From NCBI RefSeq assembly GCF_008274785.1, contig NZ_VTPU01000004.1, forward strand, positions 174,882-238,881: DNA of 64,000 bases, in the 5' to 3' direction. The notes under the pieces were generated by a model, which saw only the letters and a program-made list of their open reading frames with translations, searched no databases and was not told where the DNA came from. This DNA is from Halomonas eurihalina (GTDB lineage: Bacteria > Pseudomonadota > Gammaproteobacteria > Pseudomonadales > Halomonadaceae). Positions within the stretch are counted from its first letter, which is position 1. The number at the start of each line of letters is the position of its first letter. Position numbers and translations under genes: made by a program. Of the stretch, positions 1-8,504 are shown in pieces.

Positions 1-1
1 G

Positions 2-175
2 GACTTCAGTTGGCAGCACATGATCGATCATCGTCACGGCGCCTGGTATCGACTGCTCGATGCCGACAATCACCGCTATTCCGACATCAAGAGCCCGGCG
101 GGCAAGGTGGATTATCACACCATGGGGGCTTGTCAGGACGCCATGGCAGCATTGAAGGCGAGGCCATACCGCTAG
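2..175 (+). CDS. AGE-family epimerase/isomerase, C-terminal fragment
   Basis: Only the last 57 codons are in the window; the gene begins upstream. The peptide contains HGAWYRLLDADN followed by SPAGKVDYHTMGAC, which is how members of the N-acylglucosamine 2-epimerase / mannose isomerase (YihS-like) family end. Such cytoplasmic enzymes interconvert free aldoses and ketoses, for example mannose and fructose. It lies directly upstream of, and in the same direction as, a glucose/mannose-type ABC importer, which fits a role in processing the imported sugar. The exact substrate cannot be read from this fragment. Confidence 0.8.
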   Translation, partial: DFSWQHMIDHRHGAWYRLLDADNHRYSDIKSPAGKVDYHTMGACQDAMAALKARPYR

Positions 176-203
176 GGGGCCGGGGACAAGCCGAAGAGGA
201 GGT

Positions 204-225
204 CCGACGCCAGTGAAGGCGTCGG
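204..225 (+). terminator. Perfect 8-bp hairpin after the epimerase gene
   Basis: CCGACGCC and GGCGTCGG flank a 6-nt loop about 30 nt after the epimerase stop codon. There is no T tract behind it, so it may be a weak terminator, a Rho-associated 3' structure or an mRNA-stabilising hairpin. Position supports a role at the end of the epimerase transcript; termination itself is inferred. Confidence 0.4.
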
Positions 226-321
226 TAGCGTACAGGGAGGTATCCTCGCAGGCTTGTCGGCGGATCAGCTCCGAGCGACCCCCCTGTCTGCAATAACCTT
301 GGGCCTTGCTGGCGAGGAGTT

Positions 322-341
322 ATGTTACCGGTCTGTAACAT
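322..341. promoter_or_regulatory. Inverted repeat, candidate operator of the sugar ABC operon
   Basis: ATGTTAC-N6-GTAACAT is a perfect 7+7 inverted repeat 130 nt upstream of the binding-protein start. The arms resemble the LacI-family GntR operator half sites (ATGTTAC/GTAACAT), though the spacer differs from the classical gluconate operator. Apart from this site and the hairpin at 204-225, the 176-470 gap shows nothing else I can name. A sugar-responsive repressor site is the likely reading; no regulator gene is adjacent in the window. Confidence 0.45.
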
Positions 342-470
342 TGTTTCGGCATTGCAATAGTTCGGCAACACTATTCAGTACTTGGTAATCCCCCGGGACG
401 GAGGAGTGCGCTAGCGTGATGGGAGCCGCTTCGGCGGCGCATGACAACAACAATTCAGGAGGCACGTCCT

Positions 471-1748
471 ATGCGCGCATTGATGCGATTCTCTCCACTC
501 CGCCACACCCTGCTGGGGCTGGCCGTGGCCGGCGCCCTGGGCGCCGCCGGGCAGGCTCAGGCCGGCGAGGTCGAAGTTCTGCACTGGTGGACCTCCGGCG
601 GGGAGGCCAAGGCGGTGGGCGAATTGCGCGACCTGCTCGAGGCGGAGGGCCATGAATGGAAGGACTTCGCCGTGGCCGGTGGTGCCGGCGACAGCGCCAT
701 GACGGTACTCAAGTCGCGCGCCATGTCCGGCAACCCGCCGGCGGCCGCGCAGATCAACGGGCCGGAGATCCAGGAGTGGGGCGAGTTGGGCCTACTCGGC
801 AACCTCGACGATGTAGCCGAAGAAGGCAACTGGGACGAGCTGTTGCCCGAGGTGGTGTCCGACATGATGCGTCACGACGGCCATTATGTGGCGGTGCCGG
901 TGAACGTGCACCGCGTCAATTGGCTGTGGGCCAATCCCGAGGTGCTCGATGATGCTGGCGTCGAGATGCCGACCACCTGGGACGAGTTGTTCGCCGCCGG
1001 CGAGACGCTGCGCGAAGCGGGATACGTGCCGTTGGCCCATGGCGGGCAGCCCTGGCAGGATGCCACCACCTTCGAGAGTGTGGTGCTGAGCCTCGGCGGC
1101 AGCGATTTCTATCGTCGCGCCTTCGTCGACCTCGATGAACAGACGCTGCAGAGCGACACCATGATCGAGGCGCTGACCACCTTCAAGCGCCTGCGCGAGC
1201 TGATGGACGAGGGCATGCCGGGGCGCGACTGGAACCAGGCCACCGGCATGGTGATCGACGGCGAGGCCGCCATGCAGATCATGGGCGACTGGGCCAAGGG
1301 CGAATTTACCGCCGCCGAGATGCAGGCCGGCGAGGATTATGTCTGTGCGCCGGTACCGGGCACCGAGGATGCCTTTACCTTCAATATCGACAGCTTCGCC
1401 ATGTTTCAGCTCGACGACGAGTCCGCGCGGCAGGCCCAGCAGACCCTGGCTCGGCTGATCCTGGAGCCGGATTTCCAGAAGACCTTCAACCAGATCAAGG
1501 GCTCGATCCCGGCGCGTCCCGATCTCGACATGAGCGGCTTCGACAGTTGCGCCAAGCGCTCCATGGAAGCCTTCCAGGCGGCGCGTGACGCCGACACCCT
1601 GGTGCCCAGCATGGCGCATCGGATGGCCATGCGCAGCGATGTGCAGGGTGCCTTCTTCGACATCATCACCAACTACTTCAACTCGAGCGACATGACCGCC
1701 GAACAAGCCGCCGAGCGGCTGGGGCAGGCCGCCAAGCTGGCCATGTGA
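471..1748 (+). CDS. gtsA: Sugar ABC transporter substrate-binding protein (glucose/mannose type)
   Basis: Periplasmic binding protein of 425 residues. An N-terminal Sec signal peptide (basic start, hydrophobic core, AxA-like cleavage near QAQA) precedes the mature start GEVEVLHWWTSGGE. The early HWWTSGGE and the following AMTVLKSRAMSGNPP segment match the GtsA/GltB glucose-mannose binding proteins of pseudomonads, hence the name. I placed the start at 471, not at the ATG at 441, because AGGAGG (457-462) sits 8 nt before it and the signal peptide begins there. It heads a transporter operon with two permeases and an ATPase. Sugar specificity is inferred from resemblance only. Confidence 0.88.
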   Translation: MRALMRFSPLRHTLLGLAVAGALGAAGQAQAGEVEVLHWWTSGGEAKAVGELRDLLEAEGHEWKDFAVAGGAGDSAMTVLKSRAMSGNPPAAAQINGPEIQEWGELGLLGNLDDVAEEGNWDELLPEVVSDMMRHDGHYVAVPVNVHRVNWLWANPEVLDDAGVEMPTTWDELFAAGETLREAGYVPLAHGGQPWQDATTFESVVLSLGGSDFYRRAFVDLDEQTLQSDTMIEALTTFKRLRELMDEGMPGRDWNQATGMVIDGEAAMQIMGDWAKGEFTAAEMQAGEDYVCAPVPGTEDAFTFNIDSFAMFQLDDESARQAQQTLARLILEPDFQKTFNQIKGSIPARPDLDMSGFDSCAKRSMEAFQAARDADTLVPSMAHRMAMRSDVQGAFFDIITNYFNSSDMTAEQAAERLGQAAKLAM

Positions 1749-1756
1749 TGTCCATG

Positions 1757-1780
1757 CGGCGCCCGCCGGAGCGGGTGCCG
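1757..1780 (+). promoter_or_regulatory. Intercistronic stem-loop after the binding-protein gene
   Basis: A 10-bp stem (CGGCGCCCGC with GCGGGTGCCG, one G-U pair) closed by a CGGA loop lies 9 nt after the binding-protein stop and 40 nt before the permease start. In many ABC operons such a hairpin causes partial termination or 3' protection, so that binding protein is made in excess over membrane components. That role is inferred here. Confidence 0.55.
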
Positions 1781-1819
1781 TATTCTTCTCGAGCCTGAGC
1801 TAGCCCTTGAGGTAGCCCT

Positions 1820-2761
1820 ATGAAATCCGTTTCGACTCCCGGGGAGGCGGCGCGGCCTGTCGGCGCGCCGGTCTCGCGTCCCAGCGTGACCGGTCATCTC
1901 CAGGCCTGGTTGCCCAAACTGGTGCTGGCGCCGTCCGTGGTGATCTCGCTGTGCTTTGTCTATGGCTTCATGCTGTGGACCTTCGTCCTCTCCCTGACCG
2001 ATTCGCGCATGCTGCCGAGCTACGACTTCGTCGGCTTCGCCCAATATGCGCGACTGATGAACAATGAACGCTGGTGGGTGGCGGCCACCAACCTCGGCGT
2101 GTTCGGTGTGCTCTTCGTTGGCCTGTGCCTGGTACTGGGGGCGGGGCTGGCGATCCTGCTCGATCAGCGCATCCGTCGCGAGGGCATGCTGCGTACTCTC
2201 TACCTGTATCCCATGGCGCTGTCGTTCATCGTCACCGGGGTGGTGTGGAAATGGCTGCTCAATCCCGGTCTCGGTATCCAGGCCATGGTGCGTGGCTGGG
2301 GATTCGAGTCCTTCACCTTCGACTGGCTGGTGGACCCGGACATGGCCGTCTACACCCTGGTCATCGCGGCGGTATGGCAGGCCTCGGGCTTCGTCATGGC
2401 GCTGTTTCTGGCCGGGCTGCGCGGCATCGACGACAGCATCCTCAAGGCCGCCCAGCTCGATGGGGCCAGCCTGCCTCGCGTCTACTGGCGGGTGGTGATG
2501 CCTTGCCTGCGTCCCGTGGTGTTCAGCGCGGTGATGATCCTCTCGCACATCGCCATCAAGAGCTTCGACCTGGTGGTGGCGCTGACCGGCGGCGGGCCGG
2601 GCTATTCTTCGGATCTGCCGGCGACCTTCATGTACGCCCATGCCTTCACCCGCGCCCAGATCGGCATGGGCTCGGCCAGTGCCATCCTGATGCTGGGAGG
2701 CGTGCTGGCGATCCTGGTGCCTTATCTCTATTCGGAATTGCGGAGCCGTCGACATGGATAA
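1820..2761 (+). CDS. gtsB: Sugar ABC transporter permease (MalF-like)
   Basis: Inner-membrane permease of 313 residues with about six transmembrane segments. The binding-protein-dependent transport (EAA) motif lies in the segment DDSILKAAQLDGASLPRVYWRV, with the conserved AAxxDGA core and the following glycine-type turn that docks the ATPase. The N-terminus is a long cytoplasmic leader before the first membrane helix, typical of MalF-like subunits. A GAGG ribosome-binding sequence lies about 12 nt before the ATG. It overlaps the next permease gene by 8 nt, indicating translational coupling. Known family function: half of the membrane channel of a carbohydrate importer. Confidence 0.88.
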   Translation: MKSVSTPGEAARPVGAPVSRPSVTGHLQAWLPKLVLAPSVVISLCFVYGFMLWTFVLSLTDSRMLPSYDFVGFAQYARLMNNERWWVAATNLGVFGVLFVGLCLVLGAGLAILLDQRIRREGMLRTLYLYPMALSFIVTGVVWKWLLNPGLGIQAMVRGWGFESFTFDWLVDPDMAVYTLVIAAVWQASGFVMALFLAGLRGIDDSILKAAQLDGASLPRVYWRVVMPCLRPVVFSAVMILSHIAIKSFDLVVALTGGGPGYSSDLPATFMYAHAFTRAQIGMGSASAILMLGGVLAILVPYLYSELRSRRHG

Positions 2762-3632
2762 CGTGATTCGATCCCGGACCCCGGCGGCGCGTGTCTGGCG
2801 CCTGATGCTCCACCTGACGCTGCTCGTGGCGGCGCTCTGGTACCTGCTGCCACTGGCGGTAATGGTACTGACCTCCATCAAGCCCCTCGGCGAGATCGGT
2901 GCCGGCAGCCTGCTGGCCTTGCCCGAGAACCCGACGCTGGCCCCCTGGCTGAAGGCCTGGGGATCGGCCTGCACCGGCATGCGCTGCGATGGGGTGAGCG
3001 GTTACTTCTGGAACTCCTTCGCCATCGTGATTCCCGCCGTGATCATCGCCACCCTGATTGGTGCCCTGAACGGCTACGCCCTGACCAAGTGGCGCTTCAA
3101 GGGGGCCGAACTGGTGTTCGCGATGATGCTGTTCGGCTGCTTCATACCGTTTCAGGTCATCCTGCTGCCCATGGCCCAGACTTTGGGCTGGCTGGGGCTG
3201 TCGAGTTCGCGGGCCGGTCTGATATTCGTGCATGTGGTATTCGGCATCGCCTTTACCACGCTGTTCTTCCGCAACTTCTACGTCTCGATCCCCGACGAGC
3301 TGGTCTCGGCGGCCAAGCTCGACGGCGCGGGCTTCTTCCGTATCTTCTGGCGAATCCTGCTGCCGGTGTCCAAGCCGATCATCGTGGTCTCGGTGATCTG
3401 GCAGTTCACCCAGATCTGGAACGACTTCCTGTTCGGCGTGGCATTTTCCGGGCACGACACCCAGCCGGTGACGGTGGCACTCAACAATCTGGTCAACACC
3501 TCCACCGGCGTGAAGGAATACAACGTCGACATGGCCGCGGCGATGATCGCCGCGCTGCCGACCCTGGTGGTCTATGTGCTGGCCGGCAAGTATTTCGTCC
3601 GGGGGCTTACCGCCGGTTCGGTAAAAGGATAA
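2754..3632 (+). CDS. gtsC: Sugar ABC transporter permease (MalG-like)
   Basis: Second inner-membrane permease, 292 residues, with a single N-terminal helix and five further segments. The EAA loop is seen as PDELVSAAKLDGAGFFRIFW. The C-terminus YFVRGLTAGSVKG is the usual ending of MalG-type sugar permeases, which reaches toward the ATPase subunits. Its start lies inside the end of the preceding permease gene (8-nt overlap), so the two are made together and pair as a heterodimer. A 19-nt gap leads to the ATPase gene, consistent with one operon. Confidence 0.88.
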   Translation: MDNVIRSRTPAARVWRLMLHLTLLVAALWYLLPLAVMVLTSIKPLGEIGAGSLLALPENPTLAPWLKAWGSACTGMRCDGVSGYFWNSFAIVIPAVIIATLIGALNGYALTKWRFKGAELVFAMMLFGCFIPFQVILLPMAQTLGWLGLSSSRAGLIFVHVVFGIAFTTLFFRNFYVSIPDELVSAAKLDGAGFFRIFWRILLPVSKPIIVVSVIWQFTQIWNDFLFGVAFSGHDTQPVTVALNNLVNTSTGVKEYNVDMAAAMIAALPTLVVYVLAGKYFVRGLTAGSVKG

Positions 3633-3651
3633 CAACGCGAGGTAATTCGCC

Positions 3652-4773
3652 ATGTCAGCTCTGGAAATCGACAATGTCTGCAAGGATTTCGGTACGACCC
3701 GGGTGCTCGAGGAGGTCAGCCTGGCTATCGACTCCGGGGAGTTCCTGATCCTGGTGGGGCCTTCAGGGTGCGGCAAGTCGACCCTGATGAATGCCATCGC
3801 CGGCCTGGAGCCGGTCACGTCGGGGCGCATCCTGGTCGGCGGCGACGACATCACCTGGCGAACCCCCGCCGAGCGCGACATTGCCATGGTCTTTCAGTCC
3901 TATGCGCTATATCCGAGCATGACGGTGCGCGGCAACATTGCCTTCGGCCTGGAAATGCGCAAGGTGCCCAGGGCCGAGCGCGAGGCCGCCGTGGAACGGG
4001 TCGCCGACCTGCTGCAGATCTCGCACCTGCTGGATCGCAAGCCGGCGCAGCTTTCCGGCGGCCAGCGTCAGCGCGTGGCCATGGGGCGCGCCCTGGCGCG
4101 GGAACCGCAGATCTATCTCTTCGACGAGCCGCTTTCCAACCTGGATGCCAAGTTGCGCGTCGAGATGCGCACCGAGATCAAGAAGCTTCATCAACGGCTT
4201 GGCACCACCATCGTCTATGTGACCCACGACCAGATCGAAGCCATGACCCTGGCCGACAGCATCGCCGTGATGCGCGATGGTCGGATTCTGCAGCTGGGTA
4301 CGCCAGACGAGGTCTACAACAACCCGGTGGACAAGTACGTGGCGGGCTTCATGGGCTCGCCGTCGATGAACTTCATCGAGGCGGAACTGGCGGGCGAGCC
4401 CGGGGCGTATCGATTGCATATCGCCACCGAGGGTGAGGCGGCACTGACGCTACCGTGGCCGACATCGCGCGAGACACCGGCCTTGGCCGAGCGCCTCGGG
4501 CAGACAGTGACGCTCGGCCTGCGCCCCGAGCACTTCGCCGAGGAAGATACCCGCCTGGGCGATCGGGCCGAGGGCACGCCGCTCTCGGCCAGGGTCAGCG
4601 TGGTCGAGCCCACCGGTGCCGATATCCTGCTGCGCCTGCCGCTTGGCGATACGGAGATCACCGCCCGGGTGGGCCCGGACTGCCAGGTCGCACCGGACGA
4701 ACGGCTCGGACTGCGTGTCGACATGCGACGCGCCGTGCTGTTCGATGCCGACACCGACGCTCGCCTGGCCTGA
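3652..4773 (+). CDS. Sugar ABC transporter ATP-binding protein (MalK/UgpC type)
   Basis: Cytoplasmic ATPase of 373 residues. Walker A is GPSGCGKS at residues 36-43, the ABC signature is LSGGQRQR near residue 134, Walker B is YLFDEPLSNLDA, and the switch histidine is in YVTHDQIEAM. After about residue 235 there is a C-terminal OB-fold regulatory domain (TOBE type, GLRPEHF motif), as in MalK, UgpC and MsmK. Such ATPases energise carbohydrate importers and are often shared among several transporters. It follows the two permeases and precedes the DUF1479 gene by 12 nt. Confidence 0.9.
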   Translation: MSALEIDNVCKDFGTTRVLEEVSLAIDSGEFLILVGPSGCGKSTLMNAIAGLEPVTSGRILVGGDDITWRTPAERDIAMVFQSYALYPSMTVRGNIAFGLEMRKVPRAEREAAVERVADLLQISHLLDRKPAQLSGGQRQRVAMGRALAREPQIYLFDEPLSNLDAKLRVEMRTEIKKLHQRLGTTIVYVTHDQIEAMTLADSIAVMRDGRILQLGTPDEVYNNPVDKYVAGFMGSPSMNFIEAELAGEPGAYRLHIATEGEAALTLPWPTSRETPALAERLGQTVTLGLRPEHFAEEDTRLGDRAEGTPLSARVSVVEPTGADILLRLPLGDTEITARVGPDCQVAPDERLGLRVDMRRAVLFDADTDARLA

Positions 4774-4785
4774 GGAGAAACCGCC

Positions 4786-6012
4786 ATGACACAGGAATTC
4801 CCTGAGCTTTCCGAGACGATTCGCGAGACCAAGCGGCGCCTGAAGCGCGACCTGCCCCATTACCGCGACGCCTTCGAGCGTGCCCGAGATGACATCCTGG
4901 CGCAGGTCGAACGCATCCAGGCGGAGCGCGCCGCCGGCGAGCATCCGATTCCCCGCTTCGCGGCCGATGACCTCATTGCCGGGCGGCTCTCCGAGGTCGA
5001 GCGGCAGCACATTCGCCAGCGTGGCGCCTGCGCTGTCGCCGGGGTCTTCCCGGTCGAGCGAGCGCAGCGCTGGAACGCGCAGATCGGTGATTACCTCGAG
5101 CGAAATCACTTCATGCAGCGTCTGGCGAATGCCGCCGACGACCCCTATTTCGGTGAACTCGAGCAGGGCAAGCCGCAGATCTACGGTGTCTACTGGTCGC
5201 CGCCCCAGGTGCAGGCGCGCCAGGACGGGCGGTTGCGCGACGTCCAGGTATTTCTCAATCGCCTGTGGGATGCCGGCGAAGAATTCGATGCCGGTCATCT
5301 GGCCTGCTATGTCGACCGGCTGCGCCGCCGACCACCGGGCTCAGGAAGCCTGGGGCTGTCGCCGCACGTCGATGGGGGCTCCGTGGAGCGCTGGCTCGAC
5401 GACGGCTTCCGCTACGTCTATCGCCATGTCTTTCGCGGGGTGCCCGAGCGCTTCGACCCCTTCGCGGCTCTGGGGCGTACTCAGGTGCGCGAGATCGCTT
5501 CGCCGGCGGTATGTTCGATGTTCCGCACCTTCCAGGGTTGGACGGCGCTGACACCGCAACGCTCGGGCGCCGGCACCCTGAACCTGATTCCCATCGCCAA
5601 TGTGATGAGCTATCTGTTGTTGCGGGCCTTGCAGGACGATGTGCCGGAGGATGAGCTGTGCGGTGCCCGGCCCGGTCGCGCGCTGTCGATCGATCCCCAT
5701 TGGCACGCGCCGCTGCTGGAAGCGCTGACGCCGATTCCCGATCTCGATCCCGGCGACACCATCTGGTGGCACTGTGATGTGGTGCATGCCGTGGATCCCG
5801 AGCACACAGGCGAGTACGACAGCAACGTCATGTACATTGGGGCCGCGCCCTGGTGCGACAAGAACGCGGCCTACCTGCCGGGCCAGTGGCAGGCCTTCAT
5901 CGAAGGGCGCACGCCGCCCGATTTCGCGCCGGACGACTTCGAGGTCGACTTCACCGGCCGCGCTCGGCCGGCGGATCTTGGCGAACTGGGCCGCCAGCAG
6001 ATGGGCGGGTGA
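4786..6012 (+). CDS. DUF1479 (YbiU-like) oxygenase-fold protein
   Basis: 408 residues. It matches the DUF1479 family, represented by E. coli YbiU, along its whole length: RRRPPGSG, then [30 protein letters not shown] and the WWHCDVVH block near the C-terminus. His194 and Asp196 (HVD), with His329 or His334 in WWHCDVVH, could be the two-His/one-carboxylate iron site of Fe(II)/2-oxoglutarate oxygenases; the family has been linked to that fold, but its substrate is unknown. The start has GAGGA upstream and is 12 nt after the ATPase stop, so it belongs to the sugar-import operon. Its role there is unknown. Confidence 0.85.
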   Translation: MTQEFPELSETIRETKRRLKRDLPHYRDAFERARDDILAQVERIQAERAAGEHPIPRFAADDLIAGRLSEVERQHIRQRGACAVAGVFPVERAQRWNAQIGDYLERNHFMQRLANAADDPYFGELEQGKPQIYGVYWSPPQVQARQDGRLRDVQVFLNRLWDAGEEFDAGHLACYVDRLRRRPPGSGSLGLSPHVDGGSVERWLDDGFRYVYRHVFRGVPERFDPFAALGRTQVREIASPAVCSMFRTFQGWTALTPQRSGAGTLNLIPIANVMSYLLLRALQDDVPEDELCGARPGRALSIDPHWHAPLLEALTPIPDLDPGDTIWWHCDVVHAVDPEHTGEYDSNVMYIGAAPWCDKNAAYLPGQWQAFIEGRTPPDFAPDDFEVDFTGRARPADLGELGRQQMGG

Positions 6013-6033
6013 AGCGCCTGCGGCCTGGATGCC

Positions 6034-7089
6034 TCAGGACGGGCGCTTGTCCTTGTTCTCGAGGCGGCGCAGTTGCTGCCAGAGATCGCGGCGCAGGTCG
6101 TTGAGGCGGGGCCGTTCGGCCTCATCGAAGGCCAGCGGCCGGGTCAGGCGCTGGGTGCGCAGCCCGAGCCGTGCCCCCAGAAGGCCGACGCCGAGGCCCT
6201 GGGCGGCCCGGGTGGAAAGCCGGCCGGCGAGATCCAGCGAGAGCATCTGCATGCTGGCGTCGCTGGCCAGTTCCGTGGCGCCGGCGAAGGCCATCTGACG
6301 GAAAACATCGCGCAGCAGGCTAATCCGGGCGGCATAGCCGAGCTCCAGCCCGTAGAGTCGGCACAGCCGGTCGATCATGGCCAGGTGGCGCCAGGCGACC
6401 AGGCCCATGTCGACCAGGGTCAGTGGGCTGACCGCCACCATGACGGCGGTCTCGCCGCTCATGCGCGATATCAGCCGCCGTGCCTCGCGGTCGCGCGGGG
6501 CGAGCAGGTGATGGGCCAGCAATGGGGCGAGATCCTGACCGTCGTGATGCGGCTCGCGCGAGGCGAGAAAGGCCTGCCAGTGGGGGTGGTCGTCATGCAG
6601 GTCGAGTTGGGTCTTGAGGTGACGAGCCAACGCCATGGCTTGTTCGGGCGAGCACTCGGGCAGCCGTGCCAACGCCTCGCGCAGGCGATCGTGCCGGCCG
6701 AGGCGGCGCAGTCGCCAGAGCTCGCGCAGGATCGCCAGGCCGCCGAGCCCCACGGCGGCGAGGCCGAGCAATTGCCAGCCGGTGGTCAGCCAGTCGCCGC
6801 TGGCCAGGCTGGTGGGCAGGCCGGTGATGAATTCGGCGGCTCCCAGGCCCAGCGCGCCGGTGAGCACGCCTAGCAGCCCCCAGCGGCGTTTGCGAGGGCG
6901 GCCGAGGTGCACCGCCGGGTCCGGCTGTCCAGGGGCATCCGACTCGTTGTTCGGGGCCAGGGCGCGGCTCGACAGGTCACTTTCGAAGCGATGGGCCGGC
7001 GCGGGGTCCGGCTCGCGAGAGGGCGCCCGGGAATCAAATCGCTGGCCTGGCCGGGGATCCGGCGTGTCCTGGCGTGGAGCGTCATTCAT
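6034..7089 (-). CDS. ycjF: YcjF family (UPF0283) inner-membrane protein
   Basis: 351 residues. A charged, proline-rich cytoplasmic N-terminus of about 65 residues is followed by two transmembrane segments (starting near WGLLGVLTGALGLG and WQLLGLAAVGLGGLAIL) and a DUF697-type C-terminal domain with ISRMSGETAVMVAVSPLTLVDM. The start ATG overlaps the stop of the ycjX gene by 4 nt, so the two are translationally coupled. In enterobacteria ycjX-ycjF follow the psp operon and respond to membrane stress; no psp gene is seen here. Molecular function is not established. Confidence 0.85.
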   Translation of the reverse strand: MNDAPRQDTPDPRPGQRFDSRAPSREPDPAPAHRFESDLSSRALAPNNESDAPGQPDPAVHLGRPRKRRWGLLGVLTGALGLGAAEFITGLPTSLASGDWLTTGWQLLGLAAVGLGGLAILRELWRLRRLGRHDRLREALARLPECSPEQAMALARHLKTQLDLHDDHPHWQAFLASREPHHDGQDLAPLLAHHLLAPRDREARRLISRMSGETAVMVAVSPLTLVDMGLVAWRHLAMIDRLCRLYGLELGYAARISLLRDVFRQMAFAGATELASDASMQMLSLDLAGRLSTRAAQGLGVGLLGARLGLRTQRLTRPLAFDEAERPRLNDLRRDLWQQLRRLENKDKRPS

Positions 7090-8477
7090 GTCAACTTGTC
7101 TCCGATCAGCCAGTCGAGGGCGGCGTCCATGCGAATGTGCGGCAGTGGGCCGGGCTCGCGTGGCAGGGGGCGAAAGGTCGTGAAATTGAAGCCCTGGCGC
7201 GACCAGAAATCGGCATTGGGCAGGCGCGTTGGCACCTCGCCGGGGAAGGTCAGCACGCTCTCGCCATTCATGTCGGTGCCGCGCAGGGCCGGCGTCGCGC
7301 GCCCATGCTGGGTGACCTCGCGGACCTCGGTGGCGCGTACCGAGGCCAGGGAGAACGCCTTGACGGGCACGTTGGCGAAGCGCAGGTCCTTGAGCGGCTC
7401 GACCAGCAGGGCCTCAAGCAATGCCACCAGGCGCACATGCTGCTCGGGAGTGACATGGTCGGCCTTGGTGGCGGCAATGGCCAGACGGTCGATGCGCGGT
7501 GTGAACAATCGCGACAGCAGGCTGCGCTGGCCGTAGTCGAAGCTCTGCATCAGGCGCGACAGGGCGCGTGAGAGATCCTCGAAGCGCTCCGGACCGGCAT
7601 TGAGCGCCCCGAGGACATCGACGAGCACGATCTGGCGGTCGAAGCGGCGGAAATGATCCCGGTAGAAGGGCCGCACGATGTGCTGCTGATAGTAGGCGAA
7701 GCGCCGCGCCAGGGTGGTGTATAGGCTGGTGTCGGGCAGGGCCGCCAGAGCCTCGGCTGTCCAGGCGTCGAGGCCGGGCAGGGGGAAGAATTGTAGTACC
7801 GGGGCTCCGGCCAGCTCGCCGGGCAGCAGGAAGCGGCCGGGCTGCAGGTCGGAGAAGCCGGCCTCGCGGGCGGCACGCAGCCCCTCGGCGTAGTGTTCGG
7901 CCAGTTCGGCGAGATATGCCTCATCGACCTCGCTGGCCGGGTCGAGATCCGCGATGGCGGCATGCCAGTCGGCGAACAGGGCGCGTCGGGCGGGGCCGTT
8001 GCCCTCGCATTGCGTGCGACTCCAACTGGCAAAGTCATGATCGAGCAACGGCAGGTCGAGCAGCCATTCGCCGGGATAATCGAACAGGTCGAGCGTCAGT
8101 TCGGCGGTGTTGCCGCGCCACCAGTTGGCATGGGCACGGCGGTAGCGGATCTTCAGGCGCAACTCGCTGATGCCGCGGGTCGGCGTCGGCCAGTTCGGCG
8201 GGTCCGCACCGAGGGATTGCATGGCCTGGTCGTAGGGAAAGCGCGGCACGCCGAGGTCCTGCTGGGCTACACGCTGGGCGCCGAGCAGACGCTGTTCGCG
8301 GGCAGCGCTGAGCAGGTCGAGCCGCGCCTCGAGGCCTGCGTGTCGCAGCTGGTCGACCAGCGAGGTGAGAAAGGCCGTCTTGCCGGCGCGTGAAAGCCCG
8401 GTGACCGCCAGGCGTAGCTGTCGGTCACGGCCGCGTTCGATCAGGTCCTGCAGCTCACGTGTCAAATCCTGGGGCAT
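7086..8477 (-). CDS. ycjX: YcjX family P-loop GTPase-like protein (DUF463)
   Basis: 463 residues. The phosphate-binding loop GLSRAGKT is at residues 27-34, in a context typical of the YcjX/DUF463 family. Further family blocks are FDYPGEWLLDLPLLDHDFASWS and VLVDVLGALNAGPERFEDL. The C-terminal region has the conserved FTTFRPLP stretch. It is followed with a 4-nt overlap by ycjF. Structural work on homologues indicates a nucleotide-binding, dynamin-like protein in membrane-stress pathways. It starts 27 nt after the MFS transporter gene, so it may share that transcript. Confidence 0.87.
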   Translation of the reverse strand: MPQDLTRELQDLIERGRDRQLRLAVTGLSRAGKTAFLTSLVDQLRHAGLEARLDLLSAAREQRLLGAQRVAQQDLGVPRFPYDQAMQSLGADPPNWPTPTRGISELRLKIRYRRAHANWWRGNTAELTLDLFDYPGEWLLDLPLLDHDFASWSRTQCEGNGPARRALFADWHAAIADLDPASEVDEAYLAELAEHYAEGLRAAREAGFSDLQPGRFLLPGELAGAPVLQFFPLPGLDAWTAEALAALPDTSLYTTLARRFAYYQQHIVRPFYRDHFRRFDRQIVLVDVLGALNAGPERFEDLSRALSRLMQSFDYGQRSLLSRLFTPRIDRLAIAATKADHVTPEQHVRLVALLEALLVEPLKDLRFANVPVKAFSLASVRATEVREVTQHGRATPALRGTDMNGESVLTFPGEVPTRLPNADFWSRQGFNFTTFRPLPREPGPLPHIRMDAALDWLIGDKLT

Positions 8478-8504
8478 TCAAGGGTCCGCCTGGCGTCCAT
8501 GTCG

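Noticed and set aside
1673..3887. Two overlapping 400-codon minus-strand frames opposite the permease genes
   Set aside because: The plus-strand permeases have clear motifs and ribosome-binding sites; the opposite frames are low-complexity and lack starts.
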